Origin: Prevotellaceae bacterium UBA6398
GTDB lineage: Bacteria; Bacteroidota; Bacteroidia; Bacteroidales; Bacteroidaceae
DNA: 64,000 nt
NCBI GenBank assembly: GCA_002437495.1
Contig: DJQA01000006.1
Location: forward strand, 9,106-73,105
Direction of reading: 5' to 3'
The notes below the pieces were generated by a model. The model did not search any database. It was not told the DNA's origin and was given only the letters and a program-made list of their open reading frames with translations. A program made the position numbers and the translations under genes. Positions 42,479 through 50,397 of this stretch are shown piece after piece. Numbering within the stretch: position 1 is the stretch's first letter; the number at the start of each line of letters is the position of its first letter.

Positions 42479-43678
42479 ATGAGGAAATTGTTTTTGGCAT
42501 TCATGGCAACGGCCTTGATAGCGTCATCGGTATATGCCGATTCGAAAAAAGATACGGTGAAGTTCACCGTGGTAAAGGAAATACCCATCACATCGATAAA
42601 GGATCAGAACCAGTCGGGAACATGCTGGTGCTATTCCACGCTTAGTTTTCTTGAGGCAGAGCTTTTGCGCAAGGGCAAAGGCACATTCGACCTCTGCGAG
42701 TCATTCGTAGTGCACCACACCATGACCGACCGCGCCGAGGCTTCGGTGAGAATGCATGGAGATGTTTCGTTTGCCGAGGGCGGCAGCTTCTATGACGTGC
42801 TATATTGCATGAAGAACTACGGTCTCGTGCCGCAGGAGGCTATGCCCGCTCCGGGGTCGTTGCAGGGCGACAGCCTTTTCAACTTCAGCGAACTTTCAAC
42901 CGTTGCCGGTGCTGTGGTTAACGCCATCGCAAAATGGAAACCCGAAGCAGGTTCGAGGCGCAAGATAACTCTTTCGCCAATTTGGAAGAAAAACGTTGAG
43001 GCAATTTACGATAACTATCTCGGCAAGCTCCCCGAAAGTTTCAAGTACAACGGTAAAACTTACACACCGAAATCGTTTGTGAAATATCTCGGACTGAATG
43101 CCGATGACTACGTTTCAATAACATCCTACACCCATCATCCTTTCTACCAGCCGTTCGTGGTTGAGGTTCAAGACAACTGGCGTTGGGCGCAGAGCTACAA
43201 CCTGCCGCTAAATGAAATGATGGAGGTCATAGACAATGCCATAAAAACAGGCTACACCATAGCATGGGGTGCCGATGTAAGCGAAAAGGGCTTCGGAGCG
43301 GTTACACGCGTGCCGTTGAACGACAAAGTAAAGGATTTGAGCCACAGCGATGCCGCGCGCTGGACGGGAACCGATGGTAAAGCCGACAAGAATGTTGTTT
43401 CAGCAAGCGGCGAAAAAACCATCACACAGGAAATGCGCCAAAAGGCTTATGACAATTGGCAGACCACCGACGACCATGGAATGGTTATCTACGGCATTGC
43501 CAAGGACAGCACGGGTGCGGAATACTACATGGTTAAGAATTCATGGGGCGAATACGGTCCTTACAAAGGAATGTTCTATGCATCGAAACCCTATGTGGCT
43601 TACAAAACCATGAACTTCGTGGTCAACAAGGCCGCCCTCCCCAAGGACATAGCAAAGAAACTCGGAATAAAGCAGTAA
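42479..43678 (+). CDS. Exported C1B (bleomycin hydrolase/PepC-like) cysteine peptidase
   Basis: The 399-residue protein has a signal peptide (LFLAFMATALIASSVYADS) and papain-fold catalytic motifs: Gln43/Cys49 in QNQSGTCWC, His in DDHGMVIYG and Asn in VKNSWG. The large insertions and C-terminal tail ending KLGIKQ match the C1B bleomycin-hydrolase type, a hexameric aminopeptidase. It differs from cytosolic PepC in being exported, as in other Bacteroidales. The next gene starts 13 bp downstream, so transcription probably continues into the glycosyltransferase genes. Confidence 0.9.
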   Translation: MRKLFLAFMATALIASSVYADSKKDTVKFTVVKEIPITSIKDQNQSGTCWCYSTLSFLEAELLRKGKGTFDLCESFVVHHTMTDRAEASVRMHGDVSFAEGGSFYDVLYCMKNYGLVPQEAMPAPGSLQGDSLFNFSELSTVAGAVVNAIAKWKPEAGSRRKITLSPIWKKNVEAIYDNYLGKLPESFKYNGKTYTPKSFVKYLGLNADDYVSITSYTHHPFYQPFVVEVQDNWRWAQSYNLPLNEMMEVIDNAIKTGYTIAWGADVSEKGFGAVTRVPLNDKVKDLSHSDAARWTGTDGKADKNVVSASGEKTITQEMRQKAYDNWQTTDDHGMVIYGIAKDSTGAEYYMVKNSWGEYGPYKGMFYASKPYVAYKTMNFVVNKAALPKDIAKKLGIKQ

Positions 43679-43690
43679 ATCCTTTCCGTT

Positions 43691-45190
43691 ATGAACATTG
43701 GCGGACTGCGCTTACAGGCAACAAGACCGCGCAAGGCGGTTTTGTTGCTTGCTTTGTTGTGTTTTGTGGCATTCTTTGTGAACAACGGACTTCTTCGCCC
43801 CGACATAATGGAGACGCGCAACCTGGAAACCGCACGCGAAATGGCAGAAGGCGGCGATTGGCTCATACCGCGCATGAACGGTGAGTACCGTCTTGAGAAA
43901 CCACCGCTACCGACATGGTTTGCCGCCGCGGCACAGCTTGTAGCGCCCGACAATCTCGTAGTGCAGCGAACCATTAGCGGACTGGCGGGGTGTATGCTCG
44001 TGGTGTTTTTCTTTCTGCTTGCAAAAAAAACAACAAAGAGAGACGACTACGCTTTTGTTGCTTCGCTGATGCTCATAACGTGTTATCAAATAATACTGCA
44101 AGCCCGTACCGCCACGTGGGACATATACTGCCACGCATTTATGATGGGCGGTATATATTTTCTTTGGCGCGGACTTTATGAGGATATGCGCATATGGCGC
44201 AACATGGTGCTTGCCGGAATTATGACCGGGCTTTCGTTTATGAGCAAAGGCCCCGTGTCGCTTTACGCACTGTTTCTTCCGTGGATTATAGCCGCACTCG
44301 CAATGCGCCGTCCATGCATGAAAGGACGTAAGATGCCGCTTGCGGTAATGGTGGCGATAGCTGTTGCCGTAAGCTCGTGGTGGTATCTGCTTATTCTTAC
44401 AACACATCCCGAAGCTGCGCAATATGTAATACACAAAGAAACCGGATCGTGGAAAAACCACAACGTCAGACCGTGGTATTATTATTGGCGTTTCTTTTTG
44501 GAAACCGGTATCTGGTCGCCGCTCATGCTTCTCGCCCTGGCGTTTCCCATGTGGCGCAGAAAACTCGGGCTTTTGCGCAGCCCATACACAATGGCACTGC
44601 TGTGGATGGCGGCGCAGCTCGTGTTGCTGTCGCTAATGCCCGAAAAAAAGATGCGTTACCTTTTGCCTATGATGATGCCGTGTTGCTATACGATGGCTTA
44701 CCTAATTATATATTGGTGCGACAAGAGCCGCAAGAATACCGCACGGAAAATTGTGGTGGGAGTGGCTGTGTTTTTTGCCGCAGCCGAGGTGTTTGCAATG
44801 CCGGTTGTGGCTAAAGCATTCTCCAACCCGAAATACAAAAGCATTTCTGCAACGAGGCAAATGGCAGAGCTTGATGACGTGCCCTTTTACAGCAACGGCG
44901 GCGAACAATTGCGCATAGAGATTGTATATGCCGCAGGGCGTGTGATACGTCCACTTGAATACTCTTCGCCCAACATTAACACTGAGCTGAAGAAACGCCT
45001 GCCCTGCGTGCTGCTGTCGCATAAGCCCCTTGCGGAAGAACTTCCCGAAAACGCCCTGCAAGGCATTGATACCGTTTTTTGCGGAAAATACAACAATAGC
45101 AACCGCAGTCGTTTTTCGAAACACGGCAGCGATGAAAACTTCATATACAATGTAACACTCCTAAAGCCGAAAGCAAATGGAAGCAAATAA
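43691..45190 (+). CDS. ArnT-like membrane glycosyltransferase (GT83/PMT family)
   Basis: The 499-residue integral membrane protein has an Arg/Lys-rich start, about ten to twelve helices, and the first periplasmic loop typical of ArnT/PMT enzymes: LRPDIMETRNLETAREMAEGG followed by WLIPRMNGEYRLEKPPLPTW. These enzymes transfer a sugar from a polyprenyl-phosphate donor to lipid A or protein in the periplasm. The gene overlaps the following GT2 gene by 14 bp, and the GT2 protein can supply the donor. The most likely acceptor is lipid A, given the LAB_N-type protein encoded next; the sugar is unknown. Confidence 0.87.
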   Translation: MNIGGLRLQATRPRKAVLLLALLCFVAFFVNNGLLRPDIMETRNLETAREMAEGGDWLIPRMNGEYRLEKPPLPTWFAAAAQLVAPDNLVVQRTISGLAGCMLVVFFFLLAKKTTKRDDYAFVASLMLITCYQIILQARTATWDIYCHAFMMGGIYFLWRGLYEDMRIWRNMVLAGIMTGLSFMSKGPVSLYALFLPWIIAALAMRRPCMKGRKMPLAVMVAIAVAVSSWWYLLILTTHPEAAQYVIHKETGSWKNHNVRPWYYYWRFFLETGIWSPLMLLALAFPMWRRKLGLLRSPYTMALLWMAAQLVLLSLMPEKKMRYLLPMMMPCCYTMAYLIIYWCDKSRKNTARKIVVGVAVFFAAAEVFAMPVVAKAFSNPKYKSISATRQMAELDDVPFYSNGGEQLRIEIVYAAGRVIRPLEYSSPNINTELKKRLPCVLLSHKPLAEELPENALQGIDTVFCGKYNNSNRSRFSKHGSDENFIYNVTLLKPKANGSK

Positions 45191-45917
45191 AACAAGTAAC
45201 TACAAATTTACAATAATAGTACCCATTTACAACGAAGAGGAAAATATGCCGGCACTCGAAAAGGCTTTGGGCGAATATCTCGGGAAATCCTCGGTTAAAT
45301 CGTGCGTGCTTTTCGTCAATGATGGCTCTCGGGACACGAGCCTTGAAAAAATTCGTGAAATATGCGTTCGCACCCCGGATTTTTACTACATATCCTCAAG
45401 CGACAACCATGGGCTGAGCACCGCGTTGAAAGCGGGTTTTGATTTCGCGGAAAGTCCTCTTGTGGGATATATCGATGGCGACTTGCAAACAAATCCCGAG
45501 GATTTCAATTTATTACTGCAATACTCTGATGAATTTGAGATGGTGGCGGGAATACGCGCCAACCGCAAGGATTCGTGGGGCAAGAGAATGCAGTCAAAGA
45601 TTGCCAACGGCTTTAGGCGAAGCATGACCGGCGACACGGCAACCGATACCGGATGCCCGCTGAAAGTTCTGCATTCCGACATAGCCAGGCGCATCCCATT
45701 TTTTGACGGCATGCACCGTTTTCTCGCCGCCCTCGTTTCGCTCGAAGGCGGTAAGACAAAGGAACTGCCGGTGCGCCATTACCCGCGAACAAAGGGAGTG
45801 TCGAAATACCATCTGAGCAACCGACTTGTTAAGCCGTTTGAGGATTGTTTTGCCTTTCGCTGGATGAAAAGCCGCTACATACGCTACAATGTCAGCGAGA
45901 ATAACCTTTCAGAATAA
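45177..45917 (+). CDS. GT2 glycosyltransferase, polyprenyl-phosphate sugar synthase type
   Basis: The 246-residue protein has the GT2 fold of dolichol/undecaprenyl-phosphate sugar transferases: IIVPIYNEEENMPAL, FVNDGSRD, NHGLSTALKAGFD, YIDGDLQTNPED and DTGCPLKV. It lacks C-terminal membrane helices. It would load a sugar from a nucleotide donor onto undecaprenyl phosphate at the cytoplasmic face for use by the ArnT-like enzyme. Its start lies within the end of the ArnT-like gene. Confidence 0.88.
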   Translation: MEANKTSNYKFTIIVPIYNEEENMPALEKALGEYLGKSSVKSCVLFVNDGSRDTSLEKIREICVRTPDFYYISSSDNHGLSTALKAGFDFAESPLVGYIDGDLQTNPEDFNLLLQYSDEFEMVAGIRANRKDSWGKRMQSKIANGFRRSMTGDTATDTGCPLKVLHSDIARRIPFFDGMHRFLAALVSLEGGKTKELPVRHYPRTKGVSKYHLSNRLVKPFEDCFAFRWMKSRYIRYNVSENNLSE

Positions 45918-45943
45918 CCTGCCGCATTTAAATACAGATTAGC

Positions 45944-46582
45944 GTGAACGCCTTGGTTTTTGCAGTGGGCTTCGTTGCCCAGGGTTTTTTCTCCGCGCGA
46001 ATGCTCATACAGTGGGTTCTTTCTGAGAGGCAGAGGCGCGTGGTCTCGCCGGTGGTGTATTGGGTATGCAGCCTTGCGGGCAGCATACTTTTGTTTGTCT
46101 ACGGCTGCTTGCGAAATGACTTCGCCATTGTTCTTGGGCAACTCATCTCATATTATATATATGTATGGAACCTTGACATAAAGGGCGCGTGGGAAAGGAT
46201 ACCGCTTGTGGTGCGTGTAGTGCTGTTTGCTCTGCCGCTGGTGGCTGTTACCTATCTGCTCGGCGATGCAGAATATTTCATAAAGTCATTCTTCCATAAC
46301 GAAAGAGTGCCTTTTTGGCTTTTGCTCTACGGCTCGGCGGGGCAAATAATATTTACATTGCGCTTCATATACCAGTGGTATTACTCTTATCGTCGCCACC
46401 GTTCCATTTTGCCTGTGGGCTTTTGGATAATCAGTCTTGTGGGCTCCGGAATGATTGTGAGCTACGCTATTTTCCGCCACGACCCTGTGTTGATACTCGG
46501 GCAGTCGGTGGGCTTTATAACTTATTCGAGAAACATAATGATAGGTGCCCGGGGTAAGGCGCGTAAATACACAAAGAAATGA
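45944..46582 (+). CDS. Membrane protein with two LAB_N (lipid A biosynthesis N-terminal) domains
   Basis: The 212-residue membrane protein starts at a GTG. It has two copies of a three-helix motif: FVAQGFFSARMLIQWVLSER ... PVVYWVCSLAGSI near residues 10-55 and SAGQIIFTLRFIYQWYYSYR ... PVGFWIISLVGSG near 125-170. The conserved Q-W pair occurs in both. LAB_N proteins accompany lipid A or polyprenyl-linked sugar enzymes and may flip or handle the lipid-linked sugar. The stop overlaps the next start by ATGA. Confidence 0.85.
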   Translation: MNALVFAVGFVAQGFFSARMLIQWVLSERQRRVVSPVVYWVCSLAGSILLFVYGCLRNDFAIVLGQLISYYIYVWNLDIKGAWERIPLVVRVVLFALPLVAVTYLLGDAEYFIKSFFHNERVPFWLLLYGSAGQIIFTLRFIYQWYYSYRRHRSILPVGFWIISLVGSGMIVSYAIFRHDPVLILGQSVGFITYSRNIMIGARGKARKYTKK

Positions 46583-47577
46583 AAGTGCTTGTTACCGGAG
46601 CCGCCGGTTTTATAGGCTATCACCTCTCACGTGCGCTCGTAAGGCGTGGCGATGAAGTTGTGTGCGTTGACAGCCTTAACAACTATTATAATCCTGAACT
46701 GAAGTTCGCACGACTCCGCGTCCTTGGCGTAGACAACATACGCAGTGGCGTCAGCAATCTTTATGGTAATATAAGTTTCAGAAAGCTCGATATTTCCGAT
46801 TATGCCGACATTGAAAAGCTTTTCCAAGAAGAGCGTTTTGACGTGGTTTGCAATCTTGCAGCCCAGGCCGGCGTTAGATATTCCATCGACCACCCGCGAA
46901 GTTACATCGAGAACAATATTGTGGGCTTTTTTAATATTCTCGAATGCTGCCGCAACTATTGCGATACACTTGTATATGCAAGTTCGAGCAGCGTTTACGG
47001 AAGCAATACGAAAACCCCTTTCTCTGAGAGCGACAAGGTAGATAGTCCTAAAAGCCTTTATGCAGCCACAAAGAAAAGCGATGAGCTTATGGCCCACGTT
47101 TACTCGTCCCTTTACGGCATAAAGACAACAGGGCTGAGGTATTTTACTGTTTACGGTCCGTGGGGCAGGCCGGATATGTCGCCGGTGCTTTTCGCCAACG
47201 CCATAACGGCGGGTAAACCAATACGCCTTTTCAACGGCGGCGACATGGTGCGCGACTTTACATTCATCGATGACATTATCCGCGGCACACTTCTCGCAAT
47301 CGACAATGCTCCGAAGGGTAAAGTGCCCTCAACGGTTTACAACGTAGGCTGCTCCCACCCTGTAAGGCTTATGGAATTTGTGCATGCTCTTGAATGTGCG
47401 TTGGGCAAAAAGGCAGAGTTTGAAATGCTCCCCATGCAGCCGGGCGATGTTTACATGACATCGGCCGACACCTCAAAAATTTCGCGGGAATTGGGCTACG
47501 CCCCTACAGTCAATATCAATGAAGGCACACGCCGCTTTGCCGAATGGTATATAAAATACGGCGGAATATGCAGATAA
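46579..47577 (+). CDS. NAD-dependent nucleotide-sugar 4-epimerase (UDP-glucuronate epimerase-like)
   Basis: The 332-residue short-chain dehydrogenase-type protein has the NAD-binding GAAGFIG at residues 7-13, the catalytic Ser region YASSSSVYG and the YAATKK Tyr-Lys pair. The CVDSLNNYYNPELKFARLRVL segment is typical of UDP-glucuronate 4-epimerases (UDP-GlcA to UDP-GalA) rather than GalE. It is coupled to the LAB_N gene. With the GT2 and ArnT-like genes it suggests that a hexuronic acid such as GalA is added to lipid A. The sugar identity is inference. Confidence 0.83.
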   Translation: MKVLVTGAAGFIGYHLSRALVRRGDEVVCVDSLNNYYNPELKFARLRVLGVDNIRSGVSNLYGNISFRKLDISDYADIEKLFQEERFDVVCNLAAQAGVRYSIDHPRSYIENNIVGFFNILECCRNYCDTLVYASSSSVYGSNTKTPFSESDKVDSPKSLYAATKKSDELMAHVYSSLYGIKTTGLRYFTVYGPWGRPDMSPVLFANAITAGKPIRLFNGGDMVRDFTFIDDIIRGTLLAIDNAPKGKVPSTVYNVGCSHPVRLMEFVHALECALGKKAEFEMLPMQPGDVYMTSADTSKISRELGYAPTVNINEGTRRFAEWYIKYGGICR

Positions 47578-47615
47578 AGCTTTGTTCAAAAAACTTTTCT
47601 GTGATTAAAAATAGC

Positions 47616-47623
47616 TAACTTTG
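47616..47623 (+). promoter_or_regulatory. Bacteroidetes -7 element for pta-ackA
   Basis: TAACTTTG followed by C, 34 bp before the pta ATG, in the 80-bp gap after the epimerase gene. Confidence 0.65.
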
Positions 47624-47657
47624 CAAACAGAATAACATATAAATCTGATATAAACAA

Positions 47658-48674
47658 ATGGATGTAATTAGCAAACTGGTAAAATGCGCTAAAGAAAATC
47701 CCCAACGCATAGTGTTGCCCGAGGGCACAGAAGAGAGGACAATGCGTGCTGCCGACCGTGCCATAGCCGACGGACTGGCCCACATAATCCTAATAGGCAA
47801 CCCAACCGAAATTCTTGAGCTCGCCGAAAAATACGGCCTTGGCAACATATCGAAGGCCAAGATTGTTGATCCGCTCAACAACCCGAAAGCTGAAGAATAT
47901 GCAGAGCAGCTTGCCGAAATACGCAAGAAGAAGGGACTTACCATAGAGCGCGCCCGCGAGCTCGTGAAAGACCCGCTTTATCTCGGATGCATGATAATAA
48001 AGACAGGCGGGGCCGATGGGCAGCTTGCCGGGGCGCGAAACACCACAGGCAATGTGTTGCGTCCTGCGCTGCAAATAATAAAAACGGCTCCCGGTATTAC
48101 CTGTGTGTCGGGCGCGATGCTGCTCATTACCAAGACCGAGCAATACGGCGACAACGGCCTTATAGTGATGGGCGATGTGGCGGTTCTTCCGGTGCCCGAT
48201 GCTCAGCAACTTGCGCAAATAGCAGTATGCACGGCCCACACCGCACAGCATGTTGCGGGCATACCGCATCCCAAGGTGGCAATGTTGAGCTTCTCAACCA
48301 AGGGCTCTGCGCAGCATGAAGTGGTAGACAAAGTTGTCGAGGCCACCAAGCTTGCGCGCAAACTCGATCCGCATATCGAAATAGACGGCGAACTTCAAGC
48401 CGATGCTGCCCTCGTGCCATCGGTGGGCGAACAAAAAGCTCCAAACTCGAAAGTGGCAGGCCATGCCGATGTTCTGGTTGTGCCAAATCTTGAGGTTGGA
48501 AACATTTCCTACAAGCTCGTGCAGCGCCTGGGCAATGCCGAGGCCATCGGCCCGATACTTCAAGGAATGGCGCGTCCGGTTAATGACCTCAGCCGCGGGT
48601 GCTCGTCCGACGATGTTTACAAAATGATAGCCGTAACGGCAAACCAGGCAATAGCGGCGAGCAAAAAGGAATAA
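47658..48674 (+). CDS. pta: Phosphate acetyltransferase
   Basis: The 338-residue enzyme converts acetyl-CoA and phosphate to acetyl phosphate. It is the short form, with only the PTA/PTB catalytic domain and no DRTGG regulatory part. Conserved segments are RIVLPEGTEERTMRAA, GGADGQLAGARNTTGNVLRPAL and the ending RPVNDLSRGCSSDDVYKMIA. It is followed by ackA, making the acetate-producing, ATP-yielding branch after pyruvate oxidation. Confidence 0.97.
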   Translation: MDVISKLVKCAKENPQRIVLPEGTEERTMRAADRAIADGLAHIILIGNPTEILELAEKYGLGNISKAKIVDPLNNPKAEEYAEQLAEIRKKKGLTIERARELVKDPLYLGCMIIKTGGADGQLAGARNTTGNVLRPALQIIKTAPGITCVSGAMLLITKTEQYGDNGLIVMGDVAVLPVPDAQQLAQIAVCTAHTAQHVAGIPHPKVAMLSFSTKGSAQHEVVDKVVEATKLARKLDPHIEIDGELQADAALVPSVGEQKAPNSKVAGHADVLVVPNLEVGNISYKLVQRLGNAEAIGPILQGMARPVNDLSRGCSSDDVYKMIAVTANQAIAASKKE

Positions 48675-48700
48675 TTCAGGGCGTATGCCCACGTCATACA
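48675..48700 (+). repeat. Possible degenerate solo REP between pta and ackA
   Basis: GGGCGTATGCCCACGTCATAC resembles the REP palindrome with its second arm decayed. It is in the 54-bp pta-ackA gap. Confidence 0.4.
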
Positions 48701-48728
48701 ACAGCTAAAAACTTTATAGAAACGATAA

Positions 48729-49934
48729 ATGAAAATTCTCGTAATAAACTGCGGAAGCTCCTCAATCAAATATAAGCTCTACGACATGGGCAGCCGCACT
48801 GTTCTCGCCGCCGGCGGAATGGAGAAGATAGGTCTTGAAACATCTTTTCTCAAAATCAAGGCTGCCGATGGGCACAGCAAGCAGATAAATGTAAAAATAA
48901 CAAACCACGAACAGGGCATAAACTTCATTCTCGCCCGGCTAACCGATGCAGAGCATGGTGCCATAAAGTCGCTTGCCGAAATCGATGCGGTGGGCCACCG
49001 TATAGTGCATGGCGGAAAATTCACACACAGCGTGGTGGTAACGCCCGAAATACTTGAGGAATGGAAGCAGTATAGTGAGCTTGCGCCACTTCACAACCCC
49101 GCCCATCTCAAGGGCTATGAGGCCATAAAGCATGAACTTCCCGATGTTAAGCAGGTGTTCGTGTTCGACACGGCTTTCCACCAAACAATGCCCGATTACG
49201 CCTACACATACGCTCTACCGTATGATTTGTGTCATAAATACAAAATACGCCGCTATGGTTTCCACGGAACTTCGGTAAGATACGTGTCGCACAAGGCCTG
49301 CGAATTTCTTAACTGGGACATGAGCACAAAGAAGCTGATTGTTTGCCACATTGGCAATGGGGCATCGGTTACGGCGGTTGACTGCGGCAAAGTGGTTGAC
49401 ACTTCAATGGGGCTGACCCCTCTTGCAGGACTTGTTATGGGCACGCGTTCGGGCGATGTAGACCCAATGGCTGTGCTTTTCCTTATGGAGCATGAAAACC
49501 TTGATGTCAAGCAGGTTTCCGACCTCATTAACAAGCAATCGGGTGTGCTTGGCATTTCAAGCGTTTCGAGCGATATGCGTGAGCTTGACGATGCAATACA
49601 TTCCGGCAACAGCCGTGCCTTGCTCGCACGCAATACATATTGCTACAGCATACGCAAGTATATAGGAGCATACGCTTTCGCAATGGGCGGCGTTGATGCC
49701 GTTGTGTTCACGGCAGGAGTGGGCGAACATCAGCATTCCGTGCGCCGCGACACGCTCAAAGGGCTTGAAAACTTCGGCATAAAGCTCGACAAAGAGAAGA
49801 ATGATGCTAACTTTGGCGCGGACGAGGTTATTTCCGCAGCCGACAGCAAGGTTACGGTGGCTGTTATAGGCACTGACGAGGAACTGCTCATCGCCGACGA
49901 CACCGAAAAGCTCGTAAAGGGTGAGACACTATGA
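48729..49934 (+). CDS. ackA: Acetate kinase
   Basis: The 401-residue sugar-kinase-fold enzyme makes ATP and acetate from acetyl phosphate. Conserved parts are INCGSSSIKYKLYD, HRIVHGG, FDTAFH, RRYGFHGTSVRYVS, HIGNGASVTA and FTAGVGEH. It lies 54 bp after pta and is followed by a palindromic terminator. Confidence 0.98.
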   Translation: MKILVINCGSSSIKYKLYDMGSRTVLAAGGMEKIGLETSFLKIKAADGHSKQINVKITNHEQGINFILARLTDAEHGAIKSLAEIDAVGHRIVHGGKFTHSVVVTPEILEEWKQYSELAPLHNPAHLKGYEAIKHELPDVKQVFVFDTAFHQTMPDYAYTYALPYDLCHKYKIRRYGFHGTSVRYVSHKACEFLNWDMSTKKLIVCHIGNGASVTAVDCGKVVDTSMGLTPLAGLVMGTRSGDVDPMAVLFLMEHENLDVKQVSDLINKQSGVLGISSVSSDMRELDDAIHSGNSRALLARNTYCYSIRKYIGAYAFAMGGVDAVVFTAGVGEHQHSVRRDTLKGLENFGIKLDKEKNDANFGADEVISAADSKVTVAVIGTDEELLIADDTEKLVKGETL

Positions 49935-49973
49935 CATCACAGCTTTTTTCAAAGGCAAAATAAAATAATATGG

Positions 49974-50002
49974 CAAATGGCGCAAAATTTTTGCGCCATT
50001 TG
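49974..50002 (+). terminator. Palindromic terminator after ackA
   Basis: CAAATGGCGCAAAA (49974-49987) pairs with TTTTGCGCCATTTG, forming an almost uninterrupted 14-bp palindrome with an A/T centre, 40 bp after the ackA stop. No long U tract follows. Confidence 0.65.
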
Positions 50003-50152
50003 TTGTATATGACCACTGCTGTTACGCCGGGGAAACAATGCGGAAAATCAAGGGAAAAAGCGTTTTTCTACGAAATTCAGATTTATATCTGTTTATGTGT
50101 ATTTTGTCGGGTTGTGCAAGAACGTGAATTTAAGCGTTTTGCAGAGTGCGAA

Positions 50153-50240
50153 AAATATGTCTGAAGTAGTTTTTCCTACGTCTGATGTTTTTTTTCCTAC
50201 ATAGGACATGTTTTTTCTTATGTCCCATGTGGTTTTCGGA
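50153..50240 (+). repeat. 21-bp-unit intergenic array, copy 7
   Basis: Four units at exact 21-bp pitch: TATGTCTGAAGTAG, TACGTCTGATGT, TACATAGGACATG and TATGTCCCATGTGG, each with a T4-8 tract. It lies between the convergent ackA and topB genes. The solo REP at 50282 follows on the same side as in full modules. Confidence 0.88.
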
Positions 50241-50281
50241 AAGGTTTGGGAAAGGCATTCAATTTCGGGGTTGCATCATTC

Positions 50282-50303
50282 GTAGGCGTATGCAATGCGT
50301 CCT
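50282..50303 (+). repeat. Solo GTAG-headed REP palindrome
   Basis: GTAG is followed by GCGTATGCAATGCGTCC, an imperfect palindrome of the same family as copies A-D, without an inverted partner. It lies 42 bp downstream of array copy 7. Confidence 0.6.
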
Positions 50304-50397
50304 TGCGGAGGGACGATTAATCGATTGATTGTTATTCACCCTTTTATAACAATTGCACGGCAGCTGCTTTCAATGGGAATATGCCGGTTCGGCGGTC

